Notes: generated by a model from the sequence alone, not told the origin. A DNA stretch of 64,000 nt from Bemisia tabaci (GCF_918797505.1 NC_092802.1:16203883-16267882), one strand, 5' to 3'. Positions 54,053-64,000 are shown, numbered from the stretch's first letter. Numbers and translations: made by a program.

Positions 54053-54640
54053 AGAGCTGCCGTGATAGCGAAGAGAGCCGTAAGTGCAAAATTTTCGAAG
54101 TCGAGTTTTCTTCAAAATTCGTCTAAACTCTTTCGGTTGAAATTAGTAAGACAGCTAAAACAGCAAAATTCATCCTAATTTAATGAAAACAAGACGTATG
54201 AGGAAGCCGTAAGTGCACAAAAAATGACATAGGTTTTTCAAGACAGCCGCAGGTGCATGAGAGCCAATGAAAACAGTGCTTTCCAGTAAGGTGCCGCCCT
54301 CTTCTGCCAATTTCTAACCTGAAAATGTGTTTGTTGTGCGTCCAAAACGCAACCACGAAATCATGCAGAGGATAGCACTTCCGGCTGTCTTGCCTAACAA
54401 TAACCTAGCATGAAAATGAAAAATACCCTTTTTATATAATGGAAATAAAATCAGTTGATTTTGAATCATCCATACGATTTCCAGGAGTCTTCCGGACGAT
54501 TAGTGGCAATTTGACAAAGAACGGAGGCTTCTTTCAATAAAATGTTCTTGTCAGGAGCTTCTGAGCCCGTTTTTTCAAAACTTCATTTTTGCACTTACGG
54601 CTCTCTTCGCTATCACGGCAGAGAGTTGAGACAACTCAAT
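54034..54640. repeat. A1 end split by a P2 element
   Basis: AGAGTCTCCTTATACCCAGAG (left) and AGAGTTGAGACAACTC (right) are the start of an A1 element, interrupted by P2. Confidence 0.6.
54057..54621. mobile_element. P2 MITE, 565 bp, TSD AGAG
   Basis: Ends CTGCCGTGATAGCGAAGAGA and the inverse TCTCTTCGCTATCACGGCAG. AGAG stands at 54053-54056 and 54622-54625. The arms continue through GCCGTAAGTGCAAAA and its inverse. The ends share CTGCCGTG with P1 and the same 4-bp duplication size. Confidence 0.83.
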
Positions 54641-55019
54641 TCTGGTTGGGCTTAAGCTCAAGTGACGTGATCGAACTGGTATATGCGATACATCGCATCA
54701 ATTAGGTCAAAAATCTCGGCAGATTTTGAATTTATATTTTCAGCGATCGATGGGATCGGGGCTACTCAACCATCATTTCACTTCTGTTCATAAAATGGCG
54801 GCCTGAGTTTTGAAGATTCTCGTATCGTAAAAAGCTGTAAATTTTTACAAATTTGTAATATGTGCGACATTGAGATGCAGTTTTAAGTACTTTTGTCTGG
54901 GGAACGACGAAATAAATGTTCAAGAGTTCCTTTAACCTCCCTTTTTCACGCAATTTGAACTAATATGGGGTCTCTTATGCCAAGAGGCTGTTTAAAAAGC
55001 GACTTGAGTAGGTCTTTCA
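54641..55019. other. intergenic, nothing recognised
   Basis: No supported gene or repeat. Confidence 0.35.
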
Positions 55020-55285
55020 CAATTGGATTGCATTTTGCAAAAAGGAACCATGAGCATTGCAATGATGCTAAGATTGTGCATCTTCATCCTTTGCAATAAA
55101 ATTACTAAAATTATGGAAACATATACAATTTTCATGGTAATTTTTGTCTTAAATTTACAGTTTTTAGCGAGTAAAATAGGAACTGTTAATGGATAATCAG
55201 GTCTTTCTTCCAAGCTAAAATAAGGTACACAATCTCAGCAACACTGCAATGCTCCTGGTTCCTTTTTGCAAAATGCAATCCAATT
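55020..55285. repeat. F3-like foldback
   Basis: Left arm TTGGATTGCATTTTGCAAAA faces TTTTGCAAAATGCAATCCAA; the AAGGAACC/GGTTCCTT blocks pair too. About 265 bp. Confidence 0.7.
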
Positions 55286-55404
55286 AGTAGTAGTTTTCAT
55301 CTTATTTTTCAGACAAGAAAAGATATTGAAAAAGTCTAAAAGCTTTTTCTTAGTGAGACTTACGCCTTACTACATTTATAACCTTGGTAAAGTACGATCC
55401 GTCG

Positions 55405-55648
55405 CATTGTGGATCGAGTCAATTAGAGTGGTCGGACATCCATTTTGTTTACAAAAACTGCGAAATTGTGTAGTTTATTTCGTCACATTTTAAAGTTCAA
55501 GGGGTGCTTTCAGAAGAAAATTTTACAAGGCATACAAGGCAACCAATGAAATCACATTTAGAGCCTCACAGTTTTGTATAGACGGAGTCATAAGCGTTCA
55601 AAGTTTCCAAATTTTGTCCGACCTCTCCTATTGACTCGATCCACTGTG
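55405..55648. mobile_element. C3 element, complete, TSD CG
   Basis: Ends CATTGTGGATCGAGTCAATT and the inverse GACTCGATCCACTGTG. CG stands at 55403-55404 and 55649-55650. A single uninterrupted copy of 244 bp. Confidence 0.78.
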
Positions 55649-56299
55649 CGCCGTTGAGCAATCGATCCGAAATTCACACAATCGCCAGTCGATTCGACGT
55701 TGGATCGGAATCATATCGGAACGACGCTATCAAGGAGAGAGGGAGGGAGAAAATCCGGAGTCGGGGGAGGGGGGGGGGTGATAATTTGAATGAAATTCCT
55801 ACAATGGGTGCATAAACAACGAGGGATCTCGCGGCAGCGGCGGCGCGGCGCTAGGGGCACTCAGAGGCCGCTCCTTCACGGATGGACTGCCTCATTGTAT
55901 CTCGGCCACTGCACGGTGCACCGGCTACCGACTTGAGTAAAGGACTCGGGACCCTGCCGGTATGAATGGGTATCACCGCCGCGGCAGGCGAAAAAACACG
56001 CGCCATAACCGCGGGCATCCTGAATATTTGATAACGCGGCGTTGCCGACCGGGATCACCACTTTCAGAGAAACCAATGCTATTATTTCAGTTGAGCACAT
56101 GAGAGTCGGGTATATGTCGAGAACGAGTGAAAATCGGAGACTTTGCCCCCCTTCAATATAATTCCATATAATTCCATATAAGCGATAGAATTTTGTTCTA
56201 TTCTCGGAAAATTGAGAAAAAAGAGGATTCTTCTTGTCGCTTTTCCTCCCCGTTTTCTACTCGCTCTATTTCTTCCTCCCCTTTTTCTTCGTCTTCGTT
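55649..56299. other. intergenic, nothing recognised
   Basis: A G-run lies near 55768-55778. Small overlapping open frames only. Confidence 0.35.
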
Positions 56300-56942
56300 T
56301 TTTACTATCGTCTTAAAATGCGGAAGTCAAAGACTTGACCGCACAAGAGACTCGAGTCGGTCAAACTGTCAAACGTTGTTGAGCGCGCAATGCGTGAAGT
56401 ATTCCTCCAGTCTTGTAGGCACTAATATGCGCCTCATAACTTACACGGCGACCGTACTGTGCCGACTGTGTTTGGTGCAATGCGCGAAGTATTCCTCCAG
56501 TCTCGTAGGCGCTAAAATACGCTCCGCCTCTCGCGCCGACCGCACTGTGTATTGATGAGGTTCATTAAACTCGCCGTGTCAGCGTTTTCAAATTGACCCT
56601 GCGATTAATTATTTCCACACTCAACAGGGTTATCCAAAAGCCTCAGACCCCCCTTATTATTTTTGAACAAAAAATGCTAGAGGTTTAAAATTGGGAAATG
56701 TTGATTTCGTTTTGAATATATAGCGAACTCATTTTTTCCTCCATCCAAATTAACCCCGACTTAAAATAATGCTCTTTAGGTGTTGAATTCCATCGTATAC
56801 TTTCTAATAAAAGAAAGCATTCAGAACGATCTAATCATTAGAGATCTCTTAAAATTAATTAATATATTCTCAGGAAACTCTATCGCTCCATCCGGAATAA
56901 CTCCCGAATAATAATTATGAGGCCTCGTCAACAAGAGAAAAT
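56300..56942. repeat. 0.65-kb segmental duplication, copy 1
   Basis: Starts near TTTTACTATCGTCTTAAAAT and ends near GGCCTCGTCAACAAGAGAA. Repeated in the same orientation at 59400-60040. It includes two H-type GCGTGAAGTATT motifs and a GGGTTATCCAAAAGCCTC string. A T40 run starts at 56973. Confidence 0.8.
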
Positions 56943-56971
56943 AACTCAGTTTTGAGTCGAAACGTCTCGGT

Positions 56972-56972
<1 letters not shown>

Positions 56973-57012
<40 letters not shown>
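56973..57012. repeat. poly(T) run, about 40 bp
   Basis: Uninterrupted T run just outside the right edge of the 56300-56942 duplicate. Confidence 0.9.
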
Positions 57013-57013
<1 letters not shown>

Positions 57014-57593
57014 TGTATTTTAGCCTTGTTTCCCGTTTTCCCCCTCATTTTTCTACTAATAACCTTACATGGATCCCGGTTTCGATGGCCTAAAAACAGA
57101 CGCAATTTGGCCCTTTTTGTGTAAGGTTCTTCAAAATCCCCGTTGCCTTAAACTATTGCATTTTTGGAAAGATTCAGCGCCTGGACTCAAACGTGTGATA
57201 CGAACGTTTGAACTCGGGAAAGGCTCAAAATGCATAAGCACTTAAATGAAGGCGAACTCGGTTGCTCGCCTGATATCCGCATCCCTCGCAAGGTTTACAA
57301 CAAGACAACGCCGAGAGAATAATCGCAGCGGTAAAACTGTCTTGCAAACTTACTGCCGCGTGAGGGCCCAGTCCTGTTTTTTTAAATAAATAAATAGGAT
57401 CGCTGGCGCCCTTCCGACCGCGAGCCGGCCGCCGAGGGCCCTTTCTTGACCCTGAGGGCTCCCGAGGGACTCGGATTCAGACATTCGGCCCCACCCTTCC
57501 ACCCCTGAAGGGATCCACTCGGCGGCTGGATGTCTCAAGTGACGACCTATCTGCGGCCCATTGTGTCCGCGAAATAAAGGGGTATAAAATATA
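57013..57593. other. intergenic, nothing recognised
   Basis: No supported gene. GC-richer near 57400-57540. Confidence 0.35.
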
Positions 57594-57859
57594 CACCGAG
57601 AAAAAAAACTTCGTGTATGGGACCCGAAGTTGAGGTCGTATGGATCTCTGAAGTTTTCTGATCACTCGAAAACTTGAGGTGGAGCTATGCCGAAGTTCGG
57701 GTCAGACATCGAGGCACTTCGGTATGTATCGGAGTGCTTCAGATGTCTGACCCGAACTTCGGCAGCTCGACCTCAAGTTTTTAGATGCGTGATCCGAGAA
57801 CTTCAGAGATCTATATGACCTCAACTTCGGGTCCCGCGCACGAAGATTTTTTCTCTTTG
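57594..57859. mobile_element. C2 element, complete, TSD TA
   Basis: Ends CACCGAGAAAAAAAACTTCG and the inverse ending TTTTTTCTCTTTG. TA stands at 57592-57593 and 57860-57861. The arms pair through GACCCGAAGTTGAGGTC and the centre carries TCTGACCCGAACTTCGGCA-type pairs. Confidence 0.78.
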
Positions 57860-58189
57860 TACACTGTTGGAATAATGTTTGATTACATATCCTGAAAAAA
57901 TGAAAAGTAGAGACAACTTTTTGCTAATATCATATGGATCTCTGCTGATGCTGATGCTTGGCTGGTTCTCTATGGATATCAGCTGATTTTCCTCTCATAG
58001 GATTGAGAAGAATAGTCATTTTAGTAGAGCTTGAATAATTGCTAGTGGTCAATTGGACAGCATTTAGCAAACCGGAACCAGAGCGATTATATTTTTTTTC
58101 AAAATTGTGATACTTCTTTCCTTCTAATAATACTCAACACTTGAACAGTATTAAAGTTTACACAATTATTTTACTGTAAAATTGACAAT

Positions 58190-58539
58190 TTTAGGTGGAA
58201 ATAAGCAAAAACTTCAGAGATCCACATGACCTAAACTTTTTTTTTTTTTTCCCCGCTGGTTTAATGGCTTCGTGTCTATTGCACCTTCAGCCAACTTTAG
58301 ACAATGTTTAGTGTCCGTAGAAATCAGGCTCCATGCTCCAGGCTTTTCTAATTTTCAGGGATTAGGGCCGAGGAGAATCTGTTTCAGCAGATCTACTCGT
58401 CAATTCCGTGAAAATTAGACGCCACCACCGGGATTCGAACCCGGGACCTATTGACCTAGAGTCAGCCGCGCTGACCACTAGGCCAATCTGGCCGGCGACC
58501 TAAACTTCGAGTCCCACGCACGAAGTTTTTTTCTCCGTG
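58190..58539. repeat. C2 right-arm fragment carrying a SINE
   Basis: AACTTCAGAGATCCACATGA to CTTCGAGTCCCACGCACGAAG and the end TTTTTTCTCCGTG, interrupted by the SINE at 58237-58496. No left C2 arm. Confidence 0.7.
58237..58496 (-). mobile_element. tRNA-derived SINE, complete, TSD GACCTAAAC
   Basis: On the minus strand a tRNA-like head (58421-58496) has box A TGGCCTAGTGG and a perfect box B GGTTCGAATCC. A body of about 170 bp follows, then an A14 tail (T run at 58237-58250). GACCTAAAC is repeated at 58228-58236 and 58497-58505. The target was a C2 element. A full, recent retroposition signature. Confidence 0.9.
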
Positions 58540-58969
58540 CACTTACGGGAATTTCCCACTTATGGACTTTGAACTACCCTTCCTCACCGCAGCCCATCGA
58601 GCGTCTTAAAAATGATTTTATTAGAAAAGCATCTTCCTTTCTCCTAACTACACGCACTAAAGCTCCGCTCATCTCACGATAAAGCTCTCGGTCGAAGATG
58701 CAAAAACCCGCTCGCTGAATGAAACCGCTCCGAACGTTACGACACCGAGACCAGCATTCCAGACTCCATTACAGGGCCGTCCGCGGCTGAGGAGCATGTG
58801 TTTTCTCATCAGCGCATCTCGCATGAGCACCGCGAACACAATCACAGAATCCGGTAAGACAACAAAGTACCAGTCGGAGGAAGAAGAAGAACGAGGTGGT
58901 ATAAAAAAAAAAAATGCGACGGAAATTGAAGAACCCACCGGGCAACGGAATGGTCAGCGAATGAATCGT

Positions 58970-58983
58970 GTGGGGGGGGGGGG
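58970..58983. repeat. poly(G) run
   Basis: G-run of about 13 in a unique stretch. Confidence 0.85.
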
Positions 58984-59191
58984 CTGCGCAGGTATCTGAA
59001 TTATTAGCCGGAAGAGGTCAGGAGGGTTTAAGAGTTCACGACTTGATCCGAAGATTCAGCGACAGGGTGAGGCGGAGACAGGTGGATTAGTGGACTCCCA
59101 GTCTGTTGCCGAGTTTATGTGCTACGGTATTTTGAGCGTGCTTTATTGTAATTGGATGTGCTCACTTACACTAAGTAGAGGTTTGATCGTT

Positions 59192-59276
59192 GGGTTTTCA
59201 ATACTCACCTGTAACATAAAGAAACAAATAATTTATCAGGGGTTTTCAATACTCACCTGTAACATAAAGAAACAAA
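59192..59276. repeat. two-copy direct repeat, 46-bp period
   Basis: GGTTTTCAATACTCACCTGT plus AACATAAAGAAACAA, twice, with a short spacer (ATAATTTATCAGG). Confidence 0.85.
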
Positions 59277-59399
59277 GAAACGTTATAGTAATTAAGGGAT
59301 ATAAAGTGACTTAAAACGGGACTAAGGCCGCAAATAATAATAAGACAACATATAAAATAGAGAAACACGTTTAAGCACATTTTCTTCATTTTTCTTCTC

Positions 59400-60040
59400 T
59401 TCGTTTTTCACGTCTTAAAATGCGGAAGTTAAAGCCTTGACCGCACAAGAGTCTCGAGTCGGTCAAACTGCCAAACGTTGTTGAACGCGCAATGCGTGAA
59501 GTTTTCTTCCAGTCTTGTAGGCGCTACTACGCGCCGCATAACTTTCACGGCGACCGTACTGTGCCGACTGCGTTTGGTGCAATGCGCGAAGTATTCCACC
59601 AGTCTTATAGGCGCTAAGATACGCTTTGCCTCTCGCGCCGACCGCACTGTGTATTGATGTGATTAATTAAACTCGCGGTCCAGCGTTTTCAACTTGTCCC
59701 TACGATTAATTCTTTCCACACTCTACGGGGTTATCCAAAAGCCTCAGACCCCCCTTATCATTTTTGAAAAAAAATGCTAGAGATTTAAAATTTGGAAAAT
59801 GTTGATTTCATTTTGAACTCATAACGAACTCATTTTTTCCTCCATCCAAATTAACCCCCGACTTAAAGTAATGCTCTTTAGGTGTTGAAATCCATCGTAT
59901 ACTTTCTCATAAAAGAAAGTATTCAGAATGAACTAATCATTAGAGATCCCTTAAAATTGATTTACATTCTCAGCAAACTCTATCGCTCCATCCGCAATAA
60001 CTTCCGAATAATAATTATAAGGCCTCGTCAACACGAGAAC
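59400..60040. repeat. 0.65-kb segmental duplication, copy 2
   Basis: Same order as 56300-56942, from TCTTAAAATGCGGAAGTTAA to GGCCTCGTCAACACGAGAAC, with small indels. The copies are 3.1 kb apart, direct. Unlike copy 1 it is not followed by a T run. Confidence 0.8.
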
Positions 60041-60370
60041 GATCTGCGTAGCTTTCAACCAACTTGTGGTCGAAACTTGCTATGAAGAGGCCAAATCTTG
60101 CAATAATTGTAGTTCCAAAAATTGTAGTTCCTTATCGCAAAATATGGTCCAACTCAACTATATAACTCATTCCGCAAAACCCAGTTCGTTGAACTTATTC
60201 GCCCTAAGTTCCTCAAACCGCGCTCGTGCGGACAAGGCCTACATGGTAAGTCGATAATAGTTCCTCACAAAAGAATGTATTCGGAGGGTCATAAATGCGC
60301 ACTAATCGTAACAGATCCCTTAAAACTGACTTTTTCTCAAGTGAGATCACCTGTCCCTTTCTCAAATTAG

Positions 60371-60419
<49 letters not shown>

Positions 60420-60731
60420 CGGAACAGCAATTTCTAGCTCAGCTTAGAAACAACACAAAACACATGTACCGTTAGTTTTCCTGTGTGTATGAGTGTTTTT
60501 ACGTATGAACCAAAACTTGTAATTCCCGCTTGCAAAATGAAGCTCAATTATAATGATTCTCTCTCGATGTGATGCACTCTGCACCCTGCTTCTCTGGAAT
60601 CTGTATTCGGAGGGCCAAAGCCCTCTAATCATTAAAAATACCTACCAACTTCATTCAGTAGTGAACTCACCCGTTGTTCCACCTGAATTAAATCTCTCCC
60701 TAATATAACTCGCGCGGGCGGCGCGGTGCGG
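60041..60731. other. intergenic with T39 run and an F5-like fragment
   Basis: A T run lies at 60378-60416. TTCGGAACAGCAATTTCTAG and TTGTAATTCCCGCTTGCAAAA near 60420-60540 resemble a diverged F5 foldback. No gene. Confidence 0.4.
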
Positions 60732-61505
60732 CACAGGGATCGAGTCAATTAGAGAGATCGGACATGGAATTTTTGGCTAAAACTGCAAATTTTATATTTA
60801 TTTCGTCATATTTTCAACTTTAAGGGGTGGGGTGCTTCTAGAGAAAATTCCACGAAGAAACAAACAGAACCACTTTTAGATCCTCACAGTTTTGTATAAA
60901 CGGGTTTATAAGCGTTCAAGGTGATTCGATGGACGCCATATTTTGTGTCAGAACGGCATGCGATATATCGCATCAATTGGTTCCATTTTTTCAGCTACTC
61001 GTCATTTTTTCTCCAATTTTGAGATCGCAATTCTGTTGTCAGCAGACTAAAGCACTCACTTACCAATTTTAACGAAGAAATTCAACGTAATAGAGGCGTG
61101 GTTTTTTTAGAGAGAAAATATCGCATTCGATACCTACTGATATCGAAACTGCACTCGAATGCGATATTTTTCTCTAAAAAAACCACGCCTCTATTACGTT
61201 GAATTTCTTTGTAAAATTCGTAAGTGAGTGCTTTAGTCGCCTGACTACAGAATTGCGATCTCAAAATTCGAGAAAAATGACGAGTAGCTGAAGAAATGGA
61301 ACCAATTGATGCGATATATCGCATGCCGTTCTGACACGAAATATGACGTCCATCAAATCACCTTAAATGGTGTTTCTGGAAGAAAATTCCACGAGGAAAC
61401 CAATGGAGCCACTTTTAGATCCTCAAAGATCTGTATAAACGGAGTTTTAGCGTTTAAAGTCTCCAGAATTTCGTCCGACCTCTCACGTTGACTCGATCCA
61501 TTGTG
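60732..61505. mobile_element. C3 element with a nested 0.45-kb foldback, TSD GG
   Basis: Left end CACAGGGATCGAGTCAATTA, right end GACTCGATCCATTGTG. GG stands at 60730-60731 and 61506-61507. Inside lies a foldback at about 60921-61365. The C3 segment GAAAATTCCACGA(A/G)GAAAC through TTTGTATAAACGG occurs on both sides of it, as with the nest at 19466-20248. Confidence 0.75.
60921..61365. mobile_element. F8 foldback, near-perfect, about 445 bp
   Basis: Outer arms GGCATGCGATATATCGCATC and the inverse; inner arms AACGTAATAGAGGCGTGGTT and AACCACGCCTCTATTACGTT are exact. The loop is about 20 bp (ACCTACTGATATCG). Confidence 0.85.
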
Positions 61506-61623
61506 GGGCGGAGGTGCATTCTGCAGTATGCACCATGCACTTTGCACTGGCCGGCAACCGTAGGGGGGTCCCGGGCTTCGGCGCGCGGTCAGGGAAACGA
61601 AACCAGCTCCCATGTTAATGGCT

Positions 61624-61642
61624 CCCCCCCCCCCCCCCCCCC
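61624..61642. repeat. poly(C) run, 19 bp
   Basis: C-run in a GC-rich stretch (61500-61960). Overlapping proline-rich open frames through it are not called as genes. Confidence 0.9.
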
Positions 61643-61977
61643 GCGGGCCGCAGCCCGGTCCTTTCATTCTCTTGCACTTACCAGTCATCGGGCACTTCGT
61701 CCGTGCTGTATTTCATTATCATTACGACAGAGATTGGCTGTTGTGCATCTTCGCTCGGCCTCGGGTCATGCCCCCTCCCCTCCCCCCGCCCGATCCGCCC
61801 TCCCGGCCGTGTTTTTCATTTACAGCTATTTGTATCGTGTATACGCATCTTTGTTTATACTGCTCCCCGCGAGTGTGTGAGTGTGCATTTTTTACCATAT
61901 AATATCACCGGGCGCGCGGCCGCCTGGGTTTCGTGTGCTCGCGCTGTGCCGGCTCGAGTCCCGCGGGAAAACGGGGG

Positions 61978-62330
61978 AGTATAAAAGGGAGTAAAAAGGG
62001 GAGTTATTGGGGTTGAATGTAGGGATATATAGGGTATATATAGGGTATGTATGGGGTGTATAGGGGGTAAAAAGGAGTATAAAGGGCATATGTGGGGATC
62101 ATATGGGGTTTAAAGGGAGTATATTGGGGGTATAAAGGGAGTATATAGGGGGTATATATGGGGTTTATAGAGAGTATATTGGGGGTGCAGGGGTTGCAGG
62201 GGGTGCAGGGGTGTAGGGGGTGCAGGGGGTGCAGGGGGTGTAGGGGTGTAGGGGGTGTAGGGGGTCTATAGGGAGTATATGGGGGTATATATGGGTTATA
62301 TATGGGTATACAGGGGGTATACAGAGGATA
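61978..62330 (+). repeat. GGGTATATA / GGGGGTGCA minisatellite
   Basis: About 350 bp of G-rich units. The outer parts are GGGTATATA-type. The core at 62181-62265 has ten or more G-runs of 4-5 bases spaced 3-6 bases apart (GGGGGTGCAGGGGGTGCA), a strong predicted G-quadruplex block on the + strand. No coding meaning. Confidence 0.85.
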
Positions 62331-62626
62331 TCGTGAAATTGCACTGTTACTAGATAACATAAACAAATGGCATTCAAACGGGAAAGAAAACAGTAATGTC
62401 ACGTCAGTTTTCCCTTCACGAGAACACTAGATCCCACGTGGTCGAACAGGAATCATGAAAGGGCTAGCTTGGTGGGCGCACACACAAATAAGAGCTTTTC
62501 ACCAAACGGGAAGAAAGAATTTCGTTGTCTATCAGTTTGCCTTCAATTATGAGGGTAGGCAATACGAGATCCCGCGTGGCGAATAGTGGTATCATTCTCA
62601 TCTACCAGTCAATAGTCAGTTACTTA
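62331..62626. other. intergenic, nothing recognised
   Basis: GAACACTAGATCCCACGTGG and AATACGAGATCCCGCGTGG are a small local similarity. No gene. Confidence 0.35.
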
Positions 62627-62860
62627 CACTGGAAAAAGAAACACATTGGATCTGGTAGTCCAGACTCTTTAAAACATCGACAAGAAAAAGTACTCTTGAA
62701 TTCAATCAGATCCAGCTTAAAATCAAGAACAAGCGTCTTGATTTAAGCGGATTTCCTTTTGATTTAAGCTTAAATCCGATTGAATCAAGAGTAGTTTTTC
62801 TTGTCAAGTTTTCAAGAGTCTGGGCTCTAGATCCAATGTGTTTTTGTTTTTGTTTCAGTG
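62627..62860. mobile_element. C1 foldback MITE, TSD TA
   Basis: Ends CACTGGAAAAAGAAACACAT and the inverse ending TTTTTGTTTCAGTG. TA stands at 62625-62626 and 62861-62862. Confidence 0.85.
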
Positions 62861-63491
62861 TAAAGTTATCATTCATTGCAAAGCATCTGGACCTATGACT
62901 TGTCACCCTCAGCTTTCCCCTGTAAAACTTTGAAAAAAACGAACGCGAGGAGGATGACGTGGCAACTGACGTGACGTCACGCACGCGCGCGGCCGGGCAC
63001 GTATGCTCGCCGGTCGGTGGCGTGCGTGGCGCTGAAATCCGGCCGCGGCCGTAATTACACGGTAGTGAGGTAGGTATCCGCGTAAACAACGGCTAGGGCC
63101 GGGACGCGAACGGCCCAGCTCAAAATTGATAAAAATTAACTCTTTCGTTTGCGCTTGGGCATGATTCGCCTCGACGTCGGCGCGGCCAAGACCAGGAGCA
63201 GGGAGCCGATCATTAATGAGTCCGACGCTCGGCTGACGTAAACGCGTAACCGCAATTCGAGATAAGCCGGGATAGCATTGGTTTATATGGAGTCCAGGTT
63301 CATCCTGCGAAAGAGTTAGGTTCTTATGTCGGAAGGGCGACGAGTTGACCACAATGCCCCGTCTCAAATACGCTCCGCTTACAGGTGTATTTACCCGTCA
63401 GGACGTGAGGCTATTCTCTTATGGAGATCTCTCGATGCGCTCCATCCTTAGGAGGGGTTGCCAAAGATGGGCACCGTTTCTGCGGGCTAAT
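62861..63491. other. intergenic, GC-rich in the middle
   Basis: 62930-63260 is GC-rich with overlapping open frames on the minus strand (127 and 152 codons). I could not assign them to a family. No repeat was recognised. Confidence 0.3.
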
Positions 63492-63676
63492 CTGTCTTGC
63501 TGAGGAAGAACGCCGTACGAACTTTCGAGAGTTGCCAAATTTCCTCCGATAAAATTTGTATTTTTGAGAAAAGTATGAATATTTTTCCGAGGAATTTTCA
63601 AGAACTTTAGGTGAAATTGCGAACAAAACTATCTGAAAAATTGGGAGAAAATATTTACAAATTTTCCCCAAAATGG
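63492..63676. mobile_element. P1 MITE, left part, broken by an F4 foldback
   Basis: Left end CTGTCTTGCTGAGGAAGAAC with the GAGTTGCCAAATTTCC arm. It runs to TTTTCCCCAAAATGG, where the F4 copy begins. Confidence 0.65.
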
Positions 63677-64000
63677 AGATGGGGCATGTGTGAGGGATTT
63701 GCGATTTGACCATTGATTTTATTAAAAGTTCGCGAGAAACACGATGGTGCCACTGGTTTTCTCTGAAATCATCATCCAAGCTCAAAGAAAGCTCTCAAAG
63801 TGAGGCCAAAATGTGGGGGTTATCCCACCCTACCCTGAGAGTCCACCTCTACATCAAAACAAACTCTCCATGCAAAGATAGGGAGAAAATACATTGACAG
63901 GCTGCCACTTTATTTGGGGACTCTAAAACTGAATACACGGCAACCCTGCTAATGTATTTTCTCCCTATCTTTGCATGGAGAGTTTGTTTTGATGTAGAGG
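63677..64000. mobile_element. F4 foldback, cut by the window end
   Basis: Left arm CATGTGTGAGGGATTTGCGA through CTCCATGCAAAGATAGGGAG, the loop GGCTGCCACTTTATTTGGGG, and the start of the right arm. Same element as 19561-20072. Confidence 0.75.

Noticed and set aside
62004..62402. 132-codon frame with P/T/Y repeats
   Set aside because: It is the translation of the G-rich minisatellite on the other strand.

Overview
The window reads as eukaryotic nuclear DNA from an arthropod, probably an insect. It has one clear intron-containing gene with a CTAAC-type branch point and an insect-like initiator. Long homopolymer runs, tRNA-derived SINEs and a very dense population of short foldback (inverted-repeat) elements fill most of the rest. 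There are no bacterial-style gene clusters. The repeat families look to me like a hemipteran, possibly a whitefly, but that is an impression and not proof.

Gene content is very low. The only gene I can support is on the + strand at 29479-32918. It has two coding exons (29479-29931 and 32490-32918) around a phase-0 intron full of repeats. The predicted 293-residue protein has a signal peptide, a Q/E/A-rich coiled coil, an eight-cysteine region and a very basic tail. I do not recognise the family. No intact transposase, reverse transcriptase, rRNA or ordinary tRNA gene was seen.

The repeats can be sorted by their ends and target-site duplications (TSDs), read directly. (1) C families have ends CAC...GTG and 2-bp TSDs. 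C1 is CACTGG (3071, 3363, 17717, 40095, 62627, and a variant at 28965). C2 is CACGGAGAAAA (45633, 57594, fragments at 36208, 50745 and 58190). C3 is CACAGTGG (9997, 19466, 55405, 60732, fragment at 51006). C4 is a 3.0-kb CACTGAAAAA element (20487-23526). C5 is a 1.7-kb CACTATGG element (3990-5723). C6 is CACGGGAAAA (11949) and C7 is CACTGAATAAA (40721). (2) P families have ends CTGCCG and 4-bp TSDs. P1 is at 1494, 9762, 15331, 25780, 43956 and 63492, with fragments at 1 and 49591. P2 is at 54057 and 9325. (3) H is a non-autonomous hAT element with an 8-bp TSD (26374) and partial copies. (4) T is an AAGGATGTG foldback with a TA TSD. (5) A1 (AGAGTCCC) and A2 (AGAGTACC) are inverted-repeat elements. 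(6) F families are foldbacks with no clear TSD.

Layout: 1-3650, P1, F and C1 copies; 3660-5800, a CpG-rich locus split by C5; 5860-13080, foldbacks and unique AT-rich DNA; 13600-16250, duplicated segments and a GC/AT mosaic; 17700-20250, C1, F2 and C3 with a nested 0.5-kb foldback; 20487-23526, C4; 25780-27439, a three-level nest (P1 > T > H); 28965-32918, the gene; 33000-38700, foldbacks, a 170-bp tandem array and a cluster of tri-loop hairpins; 39850-46620, further nests; 47160-52300, microsatellites, a 150-bp satellite and A1; 53100-58540, a tRNA-like SINE, P2 and a SINE with a perfect TSD; 56300-60040, a 0.65-kb duplication; 60732-64000, C3 with foldback, G-rich minisatellite, C1 and a nest cut by the window end.
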